The notes under the pieces: generated by a model
What the model was told of the DNA's origin: nothing
Seen by the model: the letters and a program-made list of their open reading frames with translations, nothing else
Database searches by the model: none
Source: JAAYRQ01 sp035647815
Lineage (GTDB): Bacteria > Bacillota > Syntrophomonadia > Syntrophomonadales > Syntrophomonadaceae
DNA: 16,305 nucleotides
Assembly (NCBI GenBank): GCA_035647815.1
Contig: DASRMR010000051.1
Coordinates: 1-16,305, forward strand
Direction of reading: 5' to 3'
Shown: positions 1 through 8,188 of the stretch, in pieces
Position numbering within the stretch: the stretch's first letter is position 1
Layout: every line of letters begins with the position of its first letter
Made by a program: the position numbers and the translations under genes

Positions 1-1
1 G

Positions 2-2596
2 TGTATGGAAGCCGAATGTGGCCTCATTGTTACAGAAGAAAATGGTGTAGTTGTCGATGTTAACGGGAATCCAGATTGTCTTGGTAATGAGGGAACCATG
101 TGTCCACGTGGAAAATCTATTATTTTAAGTCTTTACAATCCCTATCGTATTAAAGCACCTATGAAACGGACTAATCCGAAAAAGGGCTTTGATGAAGATC
201 CTGGTTGGGTGGAAATCAGTTGGGATGAAGCACTCGATACGGTTGCAGATGTAATTAGACCTATTATAAAGGAAAATCCTTTGGAATTATGTGTTTCATG
301 TGGTTTTGCCTTAATGGATTTCTGGTTAGGAATTTTAATACCTGTAGTACGTAAATTAGGCTTCAGCTTTACAGGTGTTCCAGGCGCCATGTGTGCTGTT
401 CATTATGCAGTATGTATAATGCAAGGTGCTTTCCCTACAGGTGTTCCAGATTATATTCATGGTAAATATGTTATTTCAGTAGGTAAAAATGCAGGTGCTT
501 CTAATGCGATTGCAACAGATGGAGTATCACGCGGTTTTGCCAATGCCTTAGCAGGCGGAATGCGCCATATTAGTGTTGACCCTAAAAACGACATGGACGG
601 AAGTATGGTCGGGTGTGAGTGGGTACCGATAAAACCTGGTGAGGATGTAGCTTTCTTACTTTCAATGTTGCATTCAATGATGTATGAAAATGAAAAAAAG
701 GATGACTGGTTCTTAAAGAATCGTACAAACGGTCCTTACCTAGTAGAAAACGGTGAACAAGATTATTTCAGAGGCTCTGACGGGAAACCAATGATGTGGG
801 ATTTAGATACTAATTCAGCTAAAGCTTTTGACGACCCAGCTTTTAGTGATGGCTCTTTCAGGGGAGAAAATGTGAGAAAGATAGCTTTAGAAGGTGAGTT
901 TTCAATTGGCGATACTAAGGTTAAAACTGGTTATACTTTAATCAAAGAATCTATCAAGGATTATACACCCGACTGGGCTGAGGGTAGGTGTACTATTCCT
1001 GCTGCTAAAATTCGTTCAATGGCTAAAGAATTCATCGAGAACGCTAATATCGGTGGGACAATTGTGCTCGATGGAGTAGAAATGCCACTTCGTCAATCTT
1101 CTATCAATTTACAAAAAGGATCTTGTAATCACGAAGACGGATTTACTGCCGATTTATTAGCGAAATTAATTTGTGAGATGGTTGGTGCATTAGATGTGCC
1201 CGGTGGCAATAATGCCTGTACTTCTAATCCAATGGCACTAGAGCCAGACGAAGATGGAGTAGTATATCCTGTAGGTATGGGAGCTGGACGCACCAAAGTT
1301 GCTTATCCTCCAGAGACATTTAGTCTTAAAGATTATTTCCCGCATTTTTCTTCCGACAATCACTTCTTTTTTGAAAATATGTTGGATCCAGAATCTAAAG
1401 GTGTAACACTTAGACCAAAAGCGCTCTTAGTTATGGGCACCAACTCTATTTCTAGTTGTGCTGATCCCCAAGTTGTAGCCAAGGCAATTAGCGAGAAAAT
1501 CCCTTTTAGCGCTTCTTTTGCTTATGATATGGATGAACATGCATGGCTCTCTGACATTCTTTTGCCAGTTCATTCAGGTTTAGAGTCTATGACGATTGCT
1601 AAAAACTTTGGTCCACAAAATGCAGTAACACCAAATTGTGTCACTAATGTCAACCAGTCTTTCCGTGATCCAGTAGATCCGATTTATAACACTAAATTAG
1701 CCCAAGATTTACTAATGGAATTATTAGACCGTGTTGGTGAAGGTATGTTATATGAATTTAACAGTATAATAAATGAACGCTCATCACTGGTTGATGAAAC
1801 TAATGAGTATTATACGGAATTGCGAGATGATCTAAAATTAGATCCTAATAAACTTTATAAGATGGAAGATATTTGGGATAGAACACTACGTAGCTATTAT
1901 GGTGATGAATATACCATCGACTATATGCGTGAACATGGAATTATTGATGCACGTGTACCACTTTATGAGAGCTATAATTATAATGGTTTTCCTGAGAATC
2001 AGACGAGACACACTTTTTATTTACATGCCCATTGGCGCAATGGACAAAAAATAATCAACGGAATTCACGAAGAAGTTCCTAGTTTAGATTTATTACCTTA
2101 TGGGGTTGATTTAGATCGAATTAAAGATGCTTATCAACCGATTCCTGTTTGGCGAGAAACCTATATCATGAAGGAAAAAGAAGGCTTCGATTTAAGGCTA
2201 TTCAATTTCAAAATGACTACTGCTATTTTCCGTTTCGGCATCGGTGATACCAATCCTTGGTTAACTGAATGGAGCGAGAAATACAACCCCTATTTTAATG
2301 TTTTAATGATGAATACAGAAACAGCAAAAGCTAAAGGTCTTAAATCTGGTGACATGGTAGTTATCGAATGCTCAGAAGATAGAAGTATTGAAGGTAAATT
2401 ATTAGTGACCGAACTGATTCATCCTGAAGCTGTCGGTATAGGTGGTGCACATGGCCGAATGCATAAAGCGTTAGGAAAAGGAGCAAACAGCAAAACATTA
2501 TTTTATAACAAATTACTTGTACCTGATTTAATGAGAATGGATCCTGTTACTACCTCAATTGAAGGTACGGTTAATGTTAAGGTAACTAAGAAATAG
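2..2596 (+). CDS. Molybdopterin (Mo/W-bisPGD) oxidoreductase catalytic subunit, 5'-partial
   Basis: This is the catalytic subunit of a DMSO-reductase-superfamily enzyme. The gene is cut by the window edge: the frame is open from base 2, where a TGT Cys codon precedes the first visible ATG at 5. That Cys, the Cys in EAECGL (residue 5 from the ATG) and the Cys in MCPRG (33) are part of the N-terminal [4Fe-4S] motif; the first Cys or Cys pair lies outside. Cys130 in PGAMCAVHY sits where Mo-ligand Cys/Ser/Sec residues sit in this superfamily and is the probable metal ligand. Residues about 765-860, with HPEAVGIGGAHGR, form the C-terminal molybdopterin-dinucleotide-binding domain. The visible 864 residues are a nearly complete chain. 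Any Tat signal lies off the window, so localisation is unknown. An electron-transfer subunit, a membrane anchor and a chaperone follow in an operon, as in polysulfide/thiosulfate/DMSO reductases. The substrate cannot be assigned. Confidence 0.93.
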   Translation, partial: CMEAECGLIVTEENGVVVDVNGNPDCLGNEGTMCPRGKSIILSLYNPYRIKAPMKRTNPKKGFDEDPGWVEISWDEALDTVADVIRPIIKENPLELCVSCGFALMDFWLGILIPVVRKLGFSFTGVPGAMCAVHYAVCIMQGAFPTGVPDYIHGKYVISVGKNAGASNAIATDGVSRGFANALAGGMRHISVDPKNDMDGSMVGCEWVPIKPGEDVAFLLSMLHSMMYENEKKDDWFLKNRTNGPYLVENGEQDYFRGSDGKPMMWDLDTNSAKAFDDPAFSDGSFRGENVRKIALEGEFSIGDTKVKTGYTLIKESIKDYTPDWAEGRCTIPAAKIRSMAKEFIENANIGGTIVLDGVEMPLRQSSINLQKGSCNHEDGFTADLLAKLICEMVGALDVPGGNNACTSNPMALEPDEDGVVYPVGMGAGRTKVAYPPETFSLKDYFPHFSSDNHFFFENMLDPESKGVTLRPKALLVMGTNSISSCADPQVVAKAISEKIPFSASFAYDMDEHAWLSDILLPVHSGLESMTIAKNFGPQNAVTPNCVTNVNQSFRDPVDPIYNTKLAQDLLMELLDRVGEGMLYEFNSIINERSSLVDETNEYYTELRDDLKLDPNKLYKMEDIWDRTLRSYYGDEYTIDYMREHGIIDARVPLYESYNYNGFPENQTRHTFYLHAHWRNGQKIINGIHEEVPSLDLLPYGVDLDRIKDAYQPIPVWRETYIMKEKEGFDLRLFNFKMTTAIFRFGIGDTNPWLTEWSEKYNPYFNVLMMNTETAKAKGLKSGDMVVIECSEDRSIEGKLLVTELIHPEAVGIGGAHGRMHKALGKGANSKTLFYNKLLVPDLMRMDPVTTSIEGTVNVKVTKK

Positions 2597-2608
2597 GAGG
2601 TGTGATTG

Positions 2609-3226
2609 ATGAAATACGGAATGTTGGTAGATTTAGATCTTTGTGTTGGTTGTGGCGCTTGTGTTATGGCTTGTAAACTGGAAAACGGGACGGCACTAGA
2701 CATACATTGGTGTCATGTGTTATTCAAAGAAGTGGGCAAATACCCTAATGCTAAAATGAAAGTAATGTCATTGAGCTGTATGCATTGTGAGAACGCACCT
2801 TGTGTCAATGTTTGTCCGACAGGAGCGACATATTATGATGGAGAAGGTAATGTCTTGGTTGATTTAAATAAATGTATCGGTTGTCGTTCCTGCCTAGCAG
2901 CTTGTCCCTACAATATACCTGATATTTGTTCTGTGGCACAAAAAGATAATCCTTATTGGGAAGGGCATGAAATGACACCTCTGGAAAAAATCATTTGCCA
3001 AGACCATGTTGTCGGCACTAAAGAAAAATGTGACCGTTGTCAAGATCGTTTAGCAGAAGGTCGCAATGTGGCTTGTGCTGAAGCTTGTCCGACAAAATCC
3101 CGGGTATTTGGGGATTTAGATGATCCCAATAGCGATGTCGCCAAGCAAATACTTGAAAAAAACGCTCAACCTTTGCTAGGACATTTAAAAACGAAGCCGA
3201 CAGTATACTATGTAGGTAAATTTTAG
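2609..3226 (+). CDS. Four-cluster ferredoxin-like electron-transfer subunit (DmsB/NrfC/PsrB type)
   Basis: This 205-aa protein should pass electrons between the membrane subunit and the molybdenum subunit. Four cysteine quartets are visible: C12/15/18/22, C57/60/65/69, C89/92/95/99 and C141/144/156/160. The last has the long x11 gap (CDRC...CAEAC) typical of DmsB/NrfC proteins, so four [4Fe-4S] clusters are expected. The ATG at 2609 is preferred to the in-frame TTG at 2606 because AGGAGG at 2595-2600 lies 8 nt upstream of it. The gene starts 12 nt after the catalytic-subunit stop, within one operon. It has no signal peptide, as usual for this subunit, which is co-exported or stays cytoplasmic with its partner. 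Confidence 0.95.
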   Translation: MKYGMLVDLDLCVGCGACVMACKLENGTALDIHWCHVLFKEVGKYPNAKMKVMSLSCMHCENAPCVNVCPTGATYYDGEGNVLVDLNKCIGCRSCLAACPYNIPDICSVAQKDNPYWEGHEMTPLEKIICQDHVVGTKEKCDRCQDRLAEGRNVACAEACPTKSRVFGDLDDPNSDVAKQILEKNAQPLLGHLKTKPTVYYVGKF

Positions 3227-3241
3227 AAGGAGGTGGAATTT

Positions 3242-4339
3242 ATGTTAAAAGATCGACAGAAATTAGTTGGTATTGGTATTGTCTGTTTAGTTATTATGGC
3301 AGCAGGTGTTTGGGCTTGGGCAAGAGGATATGTTGGTGTTCCTGGAGCAAATAATTTAGGTCTTTATGCCCCTTGGGGTCTATATATTTCCTTATTCGTG
3401 TTTTTTGAAGCTATAGCTGTCGGAGCGTTACTCATGGCAGTTTTCTACAAAGAGTCAAAGTATCGTTTTCAGATGGCTGTAGCAGGTTGCATAGCTGTAG
3501 TCGCCGCAGGGGCAGCTATATTCGCTGACCTTGGTGGTTTGACCAAACTGTGGAATATCCTAGCCCCTCCTAATTTTTCATCACCATTATTTTTAGACGT
3601 TCTGTTTATGACTTTGATCTTGATTTTCGGTATATTGTTAACGGTTAATTTGTATAAAGAAAAGGAATCAAACTTTATTACTATAGGAACAGGTGTTTTG
3701 GCAGCTATACTACCGATTGCCACAGCCCTGCTCTTTACTTCTTTAGCCGGTAGCCCTGGTTGGAGTTCTTCATTAGTGCTTGCTGTTTTCTTAGCCCAGG
3801 CCTTGCTAGCAGGCTTTGCTGTAATGCTTATATTGGCTAAAACAGAAAGTGAAGTTATCCGCCGAACTTTTATAGGTGTATTAATAGCAAATATTTTGCT
3901 AGTTATCGGTGAAATTGCATATGCCTTATATAGCATGCAGGCTAATGCTTTGCCTGCTCTAGAAATGATGACAGGACGCTATGCTCTGCTATTTTGGGCT
4001 GGCTTAGTACTTTTACTGCTGATTCCTATCGTATTGATTAAGTCTAGGCCGCAATGGGCTGGTGTGAGTGTTTTGGCAGGTTTGTTATTGACTAAATATA
4101 CATTCGTTTTGCAAGGCAAATTAATACCGTATATATTCCCTGGTGAAAACTTATTGGTTGATGGTTTGCAAATGGGTAGCTCCGGTTACCTCATAGCACC
4201 AGCCTATATTCCTACCTGGGAAGAATTCATGGTATCTATAGCTTTGTTTGCTTTCTTTGTCTTAGCTTACACAATTGTTATGGAAATTAGTAAAACAAAG
4301 AAAGAGGAGGTTGCTAAGAGTGGAAATATCAGCGCATAG
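3242..4339 (+). CDS. NrfD/PsrC-like polytopic membrane subunit
   Basis: This 365-aa, very hydrophobic protein has about nine to ten predicted membrane helices (clear ones near residues 9-29, 41-70, 76-96, 114-137, 144-166, 175-197, 210-230, 244-266 and 328-346). It matches NrfD/PsrC-family anchors that exchange electrons with the quinone pool. The opening pattern, a first helix followed by NLGLYAPWGLYISLFVFFEA with charged residues between helices, is typical of the family. ATG 3242 is chosen over the in-frame GTG at 3233 because the GTG lies inside the strong GGAGGTGG ribosome binding site; the ATG has 7-nt spacing. There are 15 nt between the previous stop and this start. The 3' end overlaps the chaperone gene by 20 nt, implying translational coupling. 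No haem-ligand pattern could be assigned by eye. Confidence 0.92.
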   Translation: MLKDRQKLVGIGIVCLVIMAAGVWAWARGYVGVPGANNLGLYAPWGLYISLFVFFEAIAVGALLMAVFYKESKYRFQMAVAGCIAVVAAGAAIFADLGGLTKLWNILAPPNFSSPLFLDVLFMTLILIFGILLTVNLYKEKESNFITIGTGVLAAILPIATALLFTSLAGSPGWSSSLVLAVFLAQALLAGFAVMLILAKTESEVIRRTFIGVLIANILLVIGEIAYALYSMQANALPALEMMTGRYALLFWAGLVLLLLIPIVLIKSRPQWAGVSVLAGLLLTKYTFVLQGKLIPYIFPGENLLVDGLQMGSSGYLIAPAYIPTWEEFMVSIALFAFFVLAYTIVMEISKTKKEEVAKSGNISA

Positions 4340-4976
4340 GATAGAAAACTACAACTTTTTCGCCACAATTTTCATGCAACTACCTGACGAGGATTTTGTT
4401 GAACAACTATCAAGCTTAGAGTTATCGAAGGAAACAAGACTGCAAAAGGGTGCTTCCCTTTTGCAGTCCTATATCGATACTATGGCAAAAAGACCTGTCA
4501 CAGATGTTTTGCATGAATTGCTTGTTGACAGGACACAGCTTTTCCGTGGTGTAATAGTAGGAGGCTGTCCTCCACCATATGAATCTCTCTTTGTGGACAA
4601 AGTTCCACAAATTATAATTGGTGAGCTCACAGACTTATATAATCTAGCAGATTGTAAACTTTCAACCGACATTCAAGAATCTAGAGAGTTTCTTGGTGTG
4701 GAATTAAGTTTTATGGTATTGCTCTGCGAAAAGGAATATAATAGCATCTCAAAACAGGAAGATGCTACACTATACCAAGAATTGCAAAAAAGATTGTTTG
4801 AAGAACACTTATACATCTGGTGTGGCAAATACATTGAAAAGATGCTTGAATATGCAAGAACAGATTTTTACCGTGCTGTTGCCTTGATGTTTAGTGATTG
4901 GCTTGACCTGGAAAAAGAATACTTCCAGAAACAGAAAGAACTAAAAAATGAAAACCTAATGACAAATACAAATTAA
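4320..4976 (+). CDS. TorD/DmsD-family molybdoenzyme maturation chaperone
   Basis: This 218-aa cytoplasmic protein should bind the apo-catalytic subunit during cofactor insertion (TorD/DmsD/NarJ-like family). It is mainly helical. Family-type motifs are PPYESLF at 85-91, REFLGVELSFM at 122-132 (the family usually has a DH pair before LG; here the His position is Phe), and FEEHLYIWCGKY at 160-171, matching the F..HL..W element. The GTG at 4320 is chosen because AGAGGAGG at 4303-4310 lies 9 nt upstream and because residues before it would be read wholly out of frame through the membrane-subunit gene. It overlaps that gene by 20 nt and is the last gene of the operon. A 13-bp perfect hairpin lies inside the coding region (4438-4468). 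Confidence 0.85.
   Translation: MEISAHRIENYNFFATIFMQLPDEDFVEQLSSLELSKETRLQKGASLLQSYIDTMAKRPVTDVLHELLVDRTQLFRGVIVGGCPPPYESLFVDKVPQIIIGELTDLYNLADCKLSTDIQESREFLGVELSFMVLLCEKEYNSISKQEDATLYQELQKRLFEEHLYIWCGKYIEKMLEYARTDFYRAVALMFSDWLDLEKEYFQKQKELKNENLMTNTN
4438..4468 (+). other. Perfect 13-bp hairpin inside the chaperone coding sequence
   Basis: GACTGCAAAAGGG (4438-4450) is followed by a five-base loop, TGCTT, and then its exact reverse complement at 4456-4468. The element encodes RLQKGASLLQS. There is no T-run, so it is not an intrinsic terminator. It could be an RNA structure that slows translation or protects the transcript from decay, or it could be chance. Confidence 0.5.
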
Positions 4977-5008
4977 ACTGCTCCCTCTCAAATAAAAAGT
5001 TGAATAAA

Positions 5009-5048
5009 AAAATGACACCAATCATTTAATTATGGTTGGTGTCATTTT
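5009..5048. terminator. Bidirectional intrinsic terminator between convergent operons
   Basis: AAAATGACACCAA (5009-5021) pairs perfectly with TTGGTGTCATTTT (5036-5048). Four further pairs (one G-T) close a six-base loop, giving a 17-bp stem. On the minus strand the stem is followed by a run of seven T, so it should end lutA1-B1-C1 transcripts well. On the plus strand TTTTCT follows, adequate for the molybdoenzyme operon that stops at 4976. Confidence 0.85.
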
Positions 5049-5086
5049 CTATGCTGTTAAAATTGTTAAGAATTAAAAAATCTAGC

Positions 5087-5734
5087 TTATAATTCGCCAG
5101 TGTATATAATGATAAACACATTTTTCGGTCCATGCATCCCTAAAACAACTTGCATGGCTACATCAGCTGTTCTGCTTACTCCCGTTATTATACTGTAAGC
5201 AGATGCTTGTTCAGTTTTTTCCTCTAAAATATCTGCTAACATATAACGATTTTCAAAGATTTTTTCATCACTTAAAATACAGATGTAAGTTTCTGGAGCT
5301 AATGATATTAAGCGCTCATTAGAATTACTATGTTCTATTACGACTGAACCAGTTTCTGCTATAGCGTAGCTACAACTAGTAATACCTATAGCACTTTTAA
5401 ACACTATTTCTTTATAGTCTAGCTTTTTTTCAAGTTGCCCCTCAATTGCTACTTTGTTTATGGTTTTAGCTATATCTATTATTTGTAAATCTTCCAGTAT
5501 TTTATCACTTGAATATACAATGTCTCCATCAAGTTCTTCCAGTACTTTTTTGATTTGATTTTTGGCTTCCTCCACTTCATTAGCCAAAAATACCTTAGCC
5601 CCTGCCCCAGTCGCTTTTTCAGTAAATATCTCTATACTTCCTTTTCTAGCTTTGGGAACTAATGTCTTCCTTTGGCTTGAACCAGGAGAGGAATACATTT
5701 TAAGTTGATCTAATATCACATTACGACTACTCAT
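5087..5734 (-). CDS. lutC: LutC-like LUD-domain protein, copy 1
   Basis: This 215-aa protein is a LutC/YkgG-type LUD-domain protein, the third component of LutABC, which oxidises L-lactate to pyruvate in Bacillus subtilis. LUD hallmarks are AETGS at 126-130, NERLISLAPE at 139-148, GVSRTADV at 185-192 and GMHGP at 199-203. The last two match the family consensus G-S-R-T-A-D...G-x-H-G-P closely. B. subtilis LutC is somewhat longer (about 240 aa). The ATG at 5734 overlaps the end of lutB1 by 8 nt (ATGAGTAG), and the ribosome binding site GGAGGGG lies within lutB1. It is the last gene of the operon, with a terminator 38 nt downstream. The true substrate is not shown by sequence. Confidence 0.88.
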   Translation of the reverse strand: MSSRNVILDQLKMYSSPGSSQRKTLVPKARKGSIEIFTEKATGAGAKVFLANEVEEAKNQIKKVLEELDGDIVYSSDKILEDLQIIDIAKTINKVAIEGQLEKKLDYKEIVFKSAIGITSCSYAIAETGSVVIEHSNSNERLISLAPETYICILSDEKIFENRYMLADILEEKTEQASAYSIITGVSRTADVAMQVVLGMHGPKNVFIIIYTGEL

Positions 5735-7190
5735 TTTTCTTCCCCTCCTTTGTAAATTTGTACCCTTCAGTTTCCCAATATTGTCTGAAACTTTGGGAAG
5801 GTATCTCTGGTAAATCTCTACTTATAAACCAGCTACTAAATGGGCCAGGTAGCTTTTTAATATAACCATCAGAACTAGAGTTTTTTGTAAAAAACCTCAT
5901 GGATGCTAAGCCGGTTTTATATAAGCCCAGATTATTCATCCCAGTTGTTAGAGATTTGAAAAATAGTCCTTCCCATATATTACTACTAGCTTTAAATTCC
6001 TTATCACCACTAGCTTTCATCTGTCTATACCGAGCGTTGAGTGAAAGGTGAGGAACTTGAACAGGACAAATTTCCGCACATGCTCCACATTGAGTACAGG
6101 CCTGATATAAATGTTTAGTTTCATCCACTCCTAGTAAAAGAGGCATTAATGCAACACCCATTGGCCCCGGATAACAGTTATTATATGGATATGCACCAAT
6201 TTGAAGATAAATTGGACATTTAACTCCACATCTCCCACACCTAATACAACGCATAGCCTCTCGCAATTCTGAATCTGCATAAGCTTTGGATCTGCCATTG
6301 TCTAGTATGATTAGATAGGTTTCTTCTGGGCCATCATATTCGTTTTCTTTTCGTGGTCCATTTAAAATAGACACATAAGAAGTTATAGATTGACCAGTGC
6401 AATTTCTAGTTAGAAGCCCTACTAGATGCATAGCATCAGCTAAATTATCACACACTTTTTCTATGCTCATTAATGCTACATGAATCTTAGGTGCTGAAGT
6501 TGACCAGCGAATATTACCTTCATTTTCTACTAATATTAGACTTCCTGTCGAAGCAACTGCTTGATTAACTCCTGTTATCCCCATATCTGCTCTTTGAAAT
6601 CGGGTTCTTAAAAACCCTCGTACATAATCAGCAATTTCGTTAGCATCTTCTGTTTTTGGCATATCAATACTTTCATGTAAAATATCGATTATTTCTCCTA
6701 GTTGTAGGTTAATAGCTGGTGCTACAATATGAACAGGAGGAGTACCACGCTGTTGAACTATAAACTCTCCCAAATCCCCTTCATGAACCTCAACACCAGT
6801 CTTGCTCTCAATATAATGATTCAAATCAATTTCCTCGGTTATCATTGACTTGCCTTTGGTAATAATTTTAACATCGTGTTTATCTATCAGTCCTTCTACT
6901 AGTTTGCAAGCCTCATCTCCATCTTGTGCCCACAAAACATTAATGCCATTTGCAATAGCATTTGCTTCGAACTTTTCTAATAATTCAGCTAGATGGCCTA
7001 AACTATTGAGACGAATATCGCCCCCGAGGTCTCTAGCTAGATCTTGCTTGTCACTATCACCATAATCATTCATGGCATTATTACACAAGTAATCAAACAC
7101 ACCTTTAACCATCACTAAAAAATCACTTTGTTCATGATTTAAAACTTCGACCTTAGCAACTTCTTCAAACAACAAGGGATTTGCTTTCAT
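5727..7190 (-). CDS. lutB: LutB-like LUD / di-[4Fe-4S] oxidoreductase, copy 1
   Basis: This 487-aa protein (B. subtilis LutB about 476) has a LUD domain at about residues 60-305, a ferredoxin-like domain at about 310-385, and a C-terminal LutB tail with SRDLPEIPSQSFR near 455-470. Two [4Fe-4S] quartets are visible: C315/318/321/325 and C365/368/371/375. LUD motifs include TKGKSM (111-116), HEGDLGEFIVQ (136-146), PPVHIVAPAIN (151-161), GITGVNQAVASTGS (204-217) and NEGNIRWST (223-231). An extra Cys339 in YNNCYPGP is absent from copy 2. The gene starts with ATG 7190, spaced 7 nt from a G-rich site (AAGGGGGTG), and overlaps lutA1 by 26 nt. It is expected in the cytoplasm, passing electrons from a 2-hydroxyacid substrate with LutA and LutC; the electron acceptor is unknown. 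Confidence 0.9.
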   Translation of the reverse strand: MKANPLLFEEVAKVEVLNHEQSDFLVMVKGVFDYLCNNAMNDYGDSDKQDLARDLGGDIRLNSLGHLAELLEKFEANAIANGINVLWAQDGDEACKLVEGLIDKHDVKIITKGKSMITEEIDLNHYIESKTGVEVHEGDLGEFIVQQRGTPPVHIVAPAINLQLGEIIDILHESIDMPKTEDANEIADYVRGFLRTRFQRADMGITGVNQAVASTGSLILVENEGNIRWSTSAPKIHVALMSIEKVCDNLADAMHLVGLLTRNCTGQSITSYVSILNGPRKENEYDGPEETYLIILDNGRSKAYADSELREAMRCIRCGRCGVKCPIYLQIGAYPYNNCYPGPMGVALMPLLLGVDETKHLYQACTQCGACAEICPVQVPHLSLNARYRQMKASGDKEFKASSNIWEGLFFKSLTTGMNNLGLYKTGLASMRFFTKNSSSDGYIKKLPGPFSSWFISRDLPEIPSQSFRQYWETEGYKFTKEGKKNE

Positions 7191-7929
7191 TGTTTAGCAC
7201 CCCCTTTTCCATATGCTTAGCTAAAAAGGATACTAAATGCATAGCAGTTCGGTCAGGATGATGCCTATGTAAATATCCACTTATATTAAGTAAACAACCT
7301 GGATCTGCTAAAATTAAATATTCGGCACCACTAGCGATAAAGTTTTTAACCTTATCCCTTACTAAGGCCTCGGAAATATAAGGGTATTTTAAAGCAAATT
7401 GCCCACCAAAACCACAACAATCCTCAGCTCCATTTAAAGGTACTAATTCTATATCTTTAACTGCACTCAACATTTCCATAGGTTGCTCTTGTACTCCTAA
7501 TCCCCTTAGTAAATGACAACTATGGTGATATGCTACTTTTCCGTCGAACTGAGCTTTCACATCTGTTATTTTCGCCACATCTACCATGAACTGTGAAAAC
7601 TCGAAAATCTTTTCTGATAAAGCCTCAGCTCGTTTTAACCACCCGGGTTCATCTACTAATATTTTGCAGTAGTCATTTTTAACCGTATTAACACAAGAAC
7701 CCGAAACACTAACTACATACTCATCTTTTTCAAATATCTCGATAAACCTTTTTGCACTCTTTTTAGCTTCTTCAATATAGCCTGCAGTTAAGGCAGGTTG
7801 CCCACAACAAATTTGATCTTTATGATAATGTAAGTCAAATCCCACCTCAGCCATTATCTGAACCATATCTTTACCAATATCAACTAATAATGCATCAACC
7901 GTACATGGAATAAATAAAGATACTTGCAT
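7165..7929 (-). CDS. lutA: LutA-like CCG-domain Fe-S protein, copy 1
   Basis: This 254-aa protein has two CCG (cysteine-rich) domains of the LutA/LldE and heterodisulfide-reductase type, which bind non-canonical Fe-S clusters. Cysteines are C9, C41/C42 (CCGQP) and C79 in the first half, and C138 (HHSCHLLRGLG), C171/C172 (CCGFGG) and C212 (DPGCLLNI) in the second. The start is ATG 7929, giving MQVSLFIPC, with the site AGAGGGGGG 6 nt upstream; an in-frame GTG at 7968 would add 13 residues with no family match. The C-terminus runs 8 residues past that of copy 2 because the two frames diverge at a G-run (see findings). It is first in the lutA1-B1-C1 operon. Confidence 0.9.
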   Translation of the reverse strand: MQVSLFIPCTVDALLVDIGKDMVQIMAEVGFDLHYHKDQICCGQPALTAGYIEEAKKSAKRFIEIFEKDEYVVSVSGSCVNTVKNDYCKILVDEPGWLKRAEALSEKIFEFSQFMVDVAKITDVKAQFDGKVAYHHSCHLLRGLGVQEQPMEMLSAVKDIELVPLNGAEDCCGFGGQFALKYPYISEALVRDKVKNFIASGAEYLILADPGCLLNISGYLHRHHPDRTAMHLVSFLAKHMEKGVLNNESKSLVV

Positions 7930-8188
7930 AAGAGTCCCCCCTCTTTTTAATGAATATGTTTGCCTCACTTAAATATATACATTTTCCCCCTAATCATGTT
8001 TCCACCTCCTCAATTATAAACATCACCGATATTACGACATTATATGTAGAAATATTATGAATATTGTTACATATTACCTTAGCACTACTTTCGACTTTAT
8101 TCAACCATAATATTCCATGTAAAACTTAACCAAGTTATCATTTTTTTACAACAACTAAAGCTGTCAGGGACTTGCAAAAGAATATAAA
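7930..8188 (-). promoter_or_regulatory. Leader and probable promoter of lutA1-B1-C1
   Basis: This 259-base stretch lies between lutA1 and the terminator of the MBL gene. On the minus strand TATAAT at 8044-8039 is a candidate -10; no convincing TTGACA-like -35 lies 16-18 nt upstream. AATATT-ATG-AATATT at 8051-8065 is a near-palindrome next to it and could be an operator, though it is AT-only. A very good site, GAGGAGGTGG, precedes an 11-codon mini-ORF (ATG 7997 to TGA 7965, MIRGKMYIFK) whose TGA overlaps the in-frame GTG 7968 of lutA1. No riboswitch consensus was recognised. Confidence 0.4.

Noticed and set aside
142..390. Open frames on the strand opposite the molybdoenzyme genes (also at 2503-2703, 3469-3936 and 4422-4672)
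   Set aside because: They lie fully or largely inside well-supported genes, lack ribosome sites and show no protein-like motifs; they mirror the codon pattern of the real strand.
386..400. Possible selenocysteine at the Mo-ligand position
   Set aside because: The codon at 392-394 is TGT (Cys), and there is no in-frame TGA in the gene.
4275..4319. Upstream ATG start at 4275 for the TorD-like gene
   Set aside because: The added residues are only the out-of-frame reading of the membrane-subunit gene, and there is no site before it; GTG 4320 has a good one.
6850..7065. Plus-strand open frames within lutB1 and within the first MBL gene (8816-9001)
   Set aside because: They are antisense shadows of strongly supported genes.
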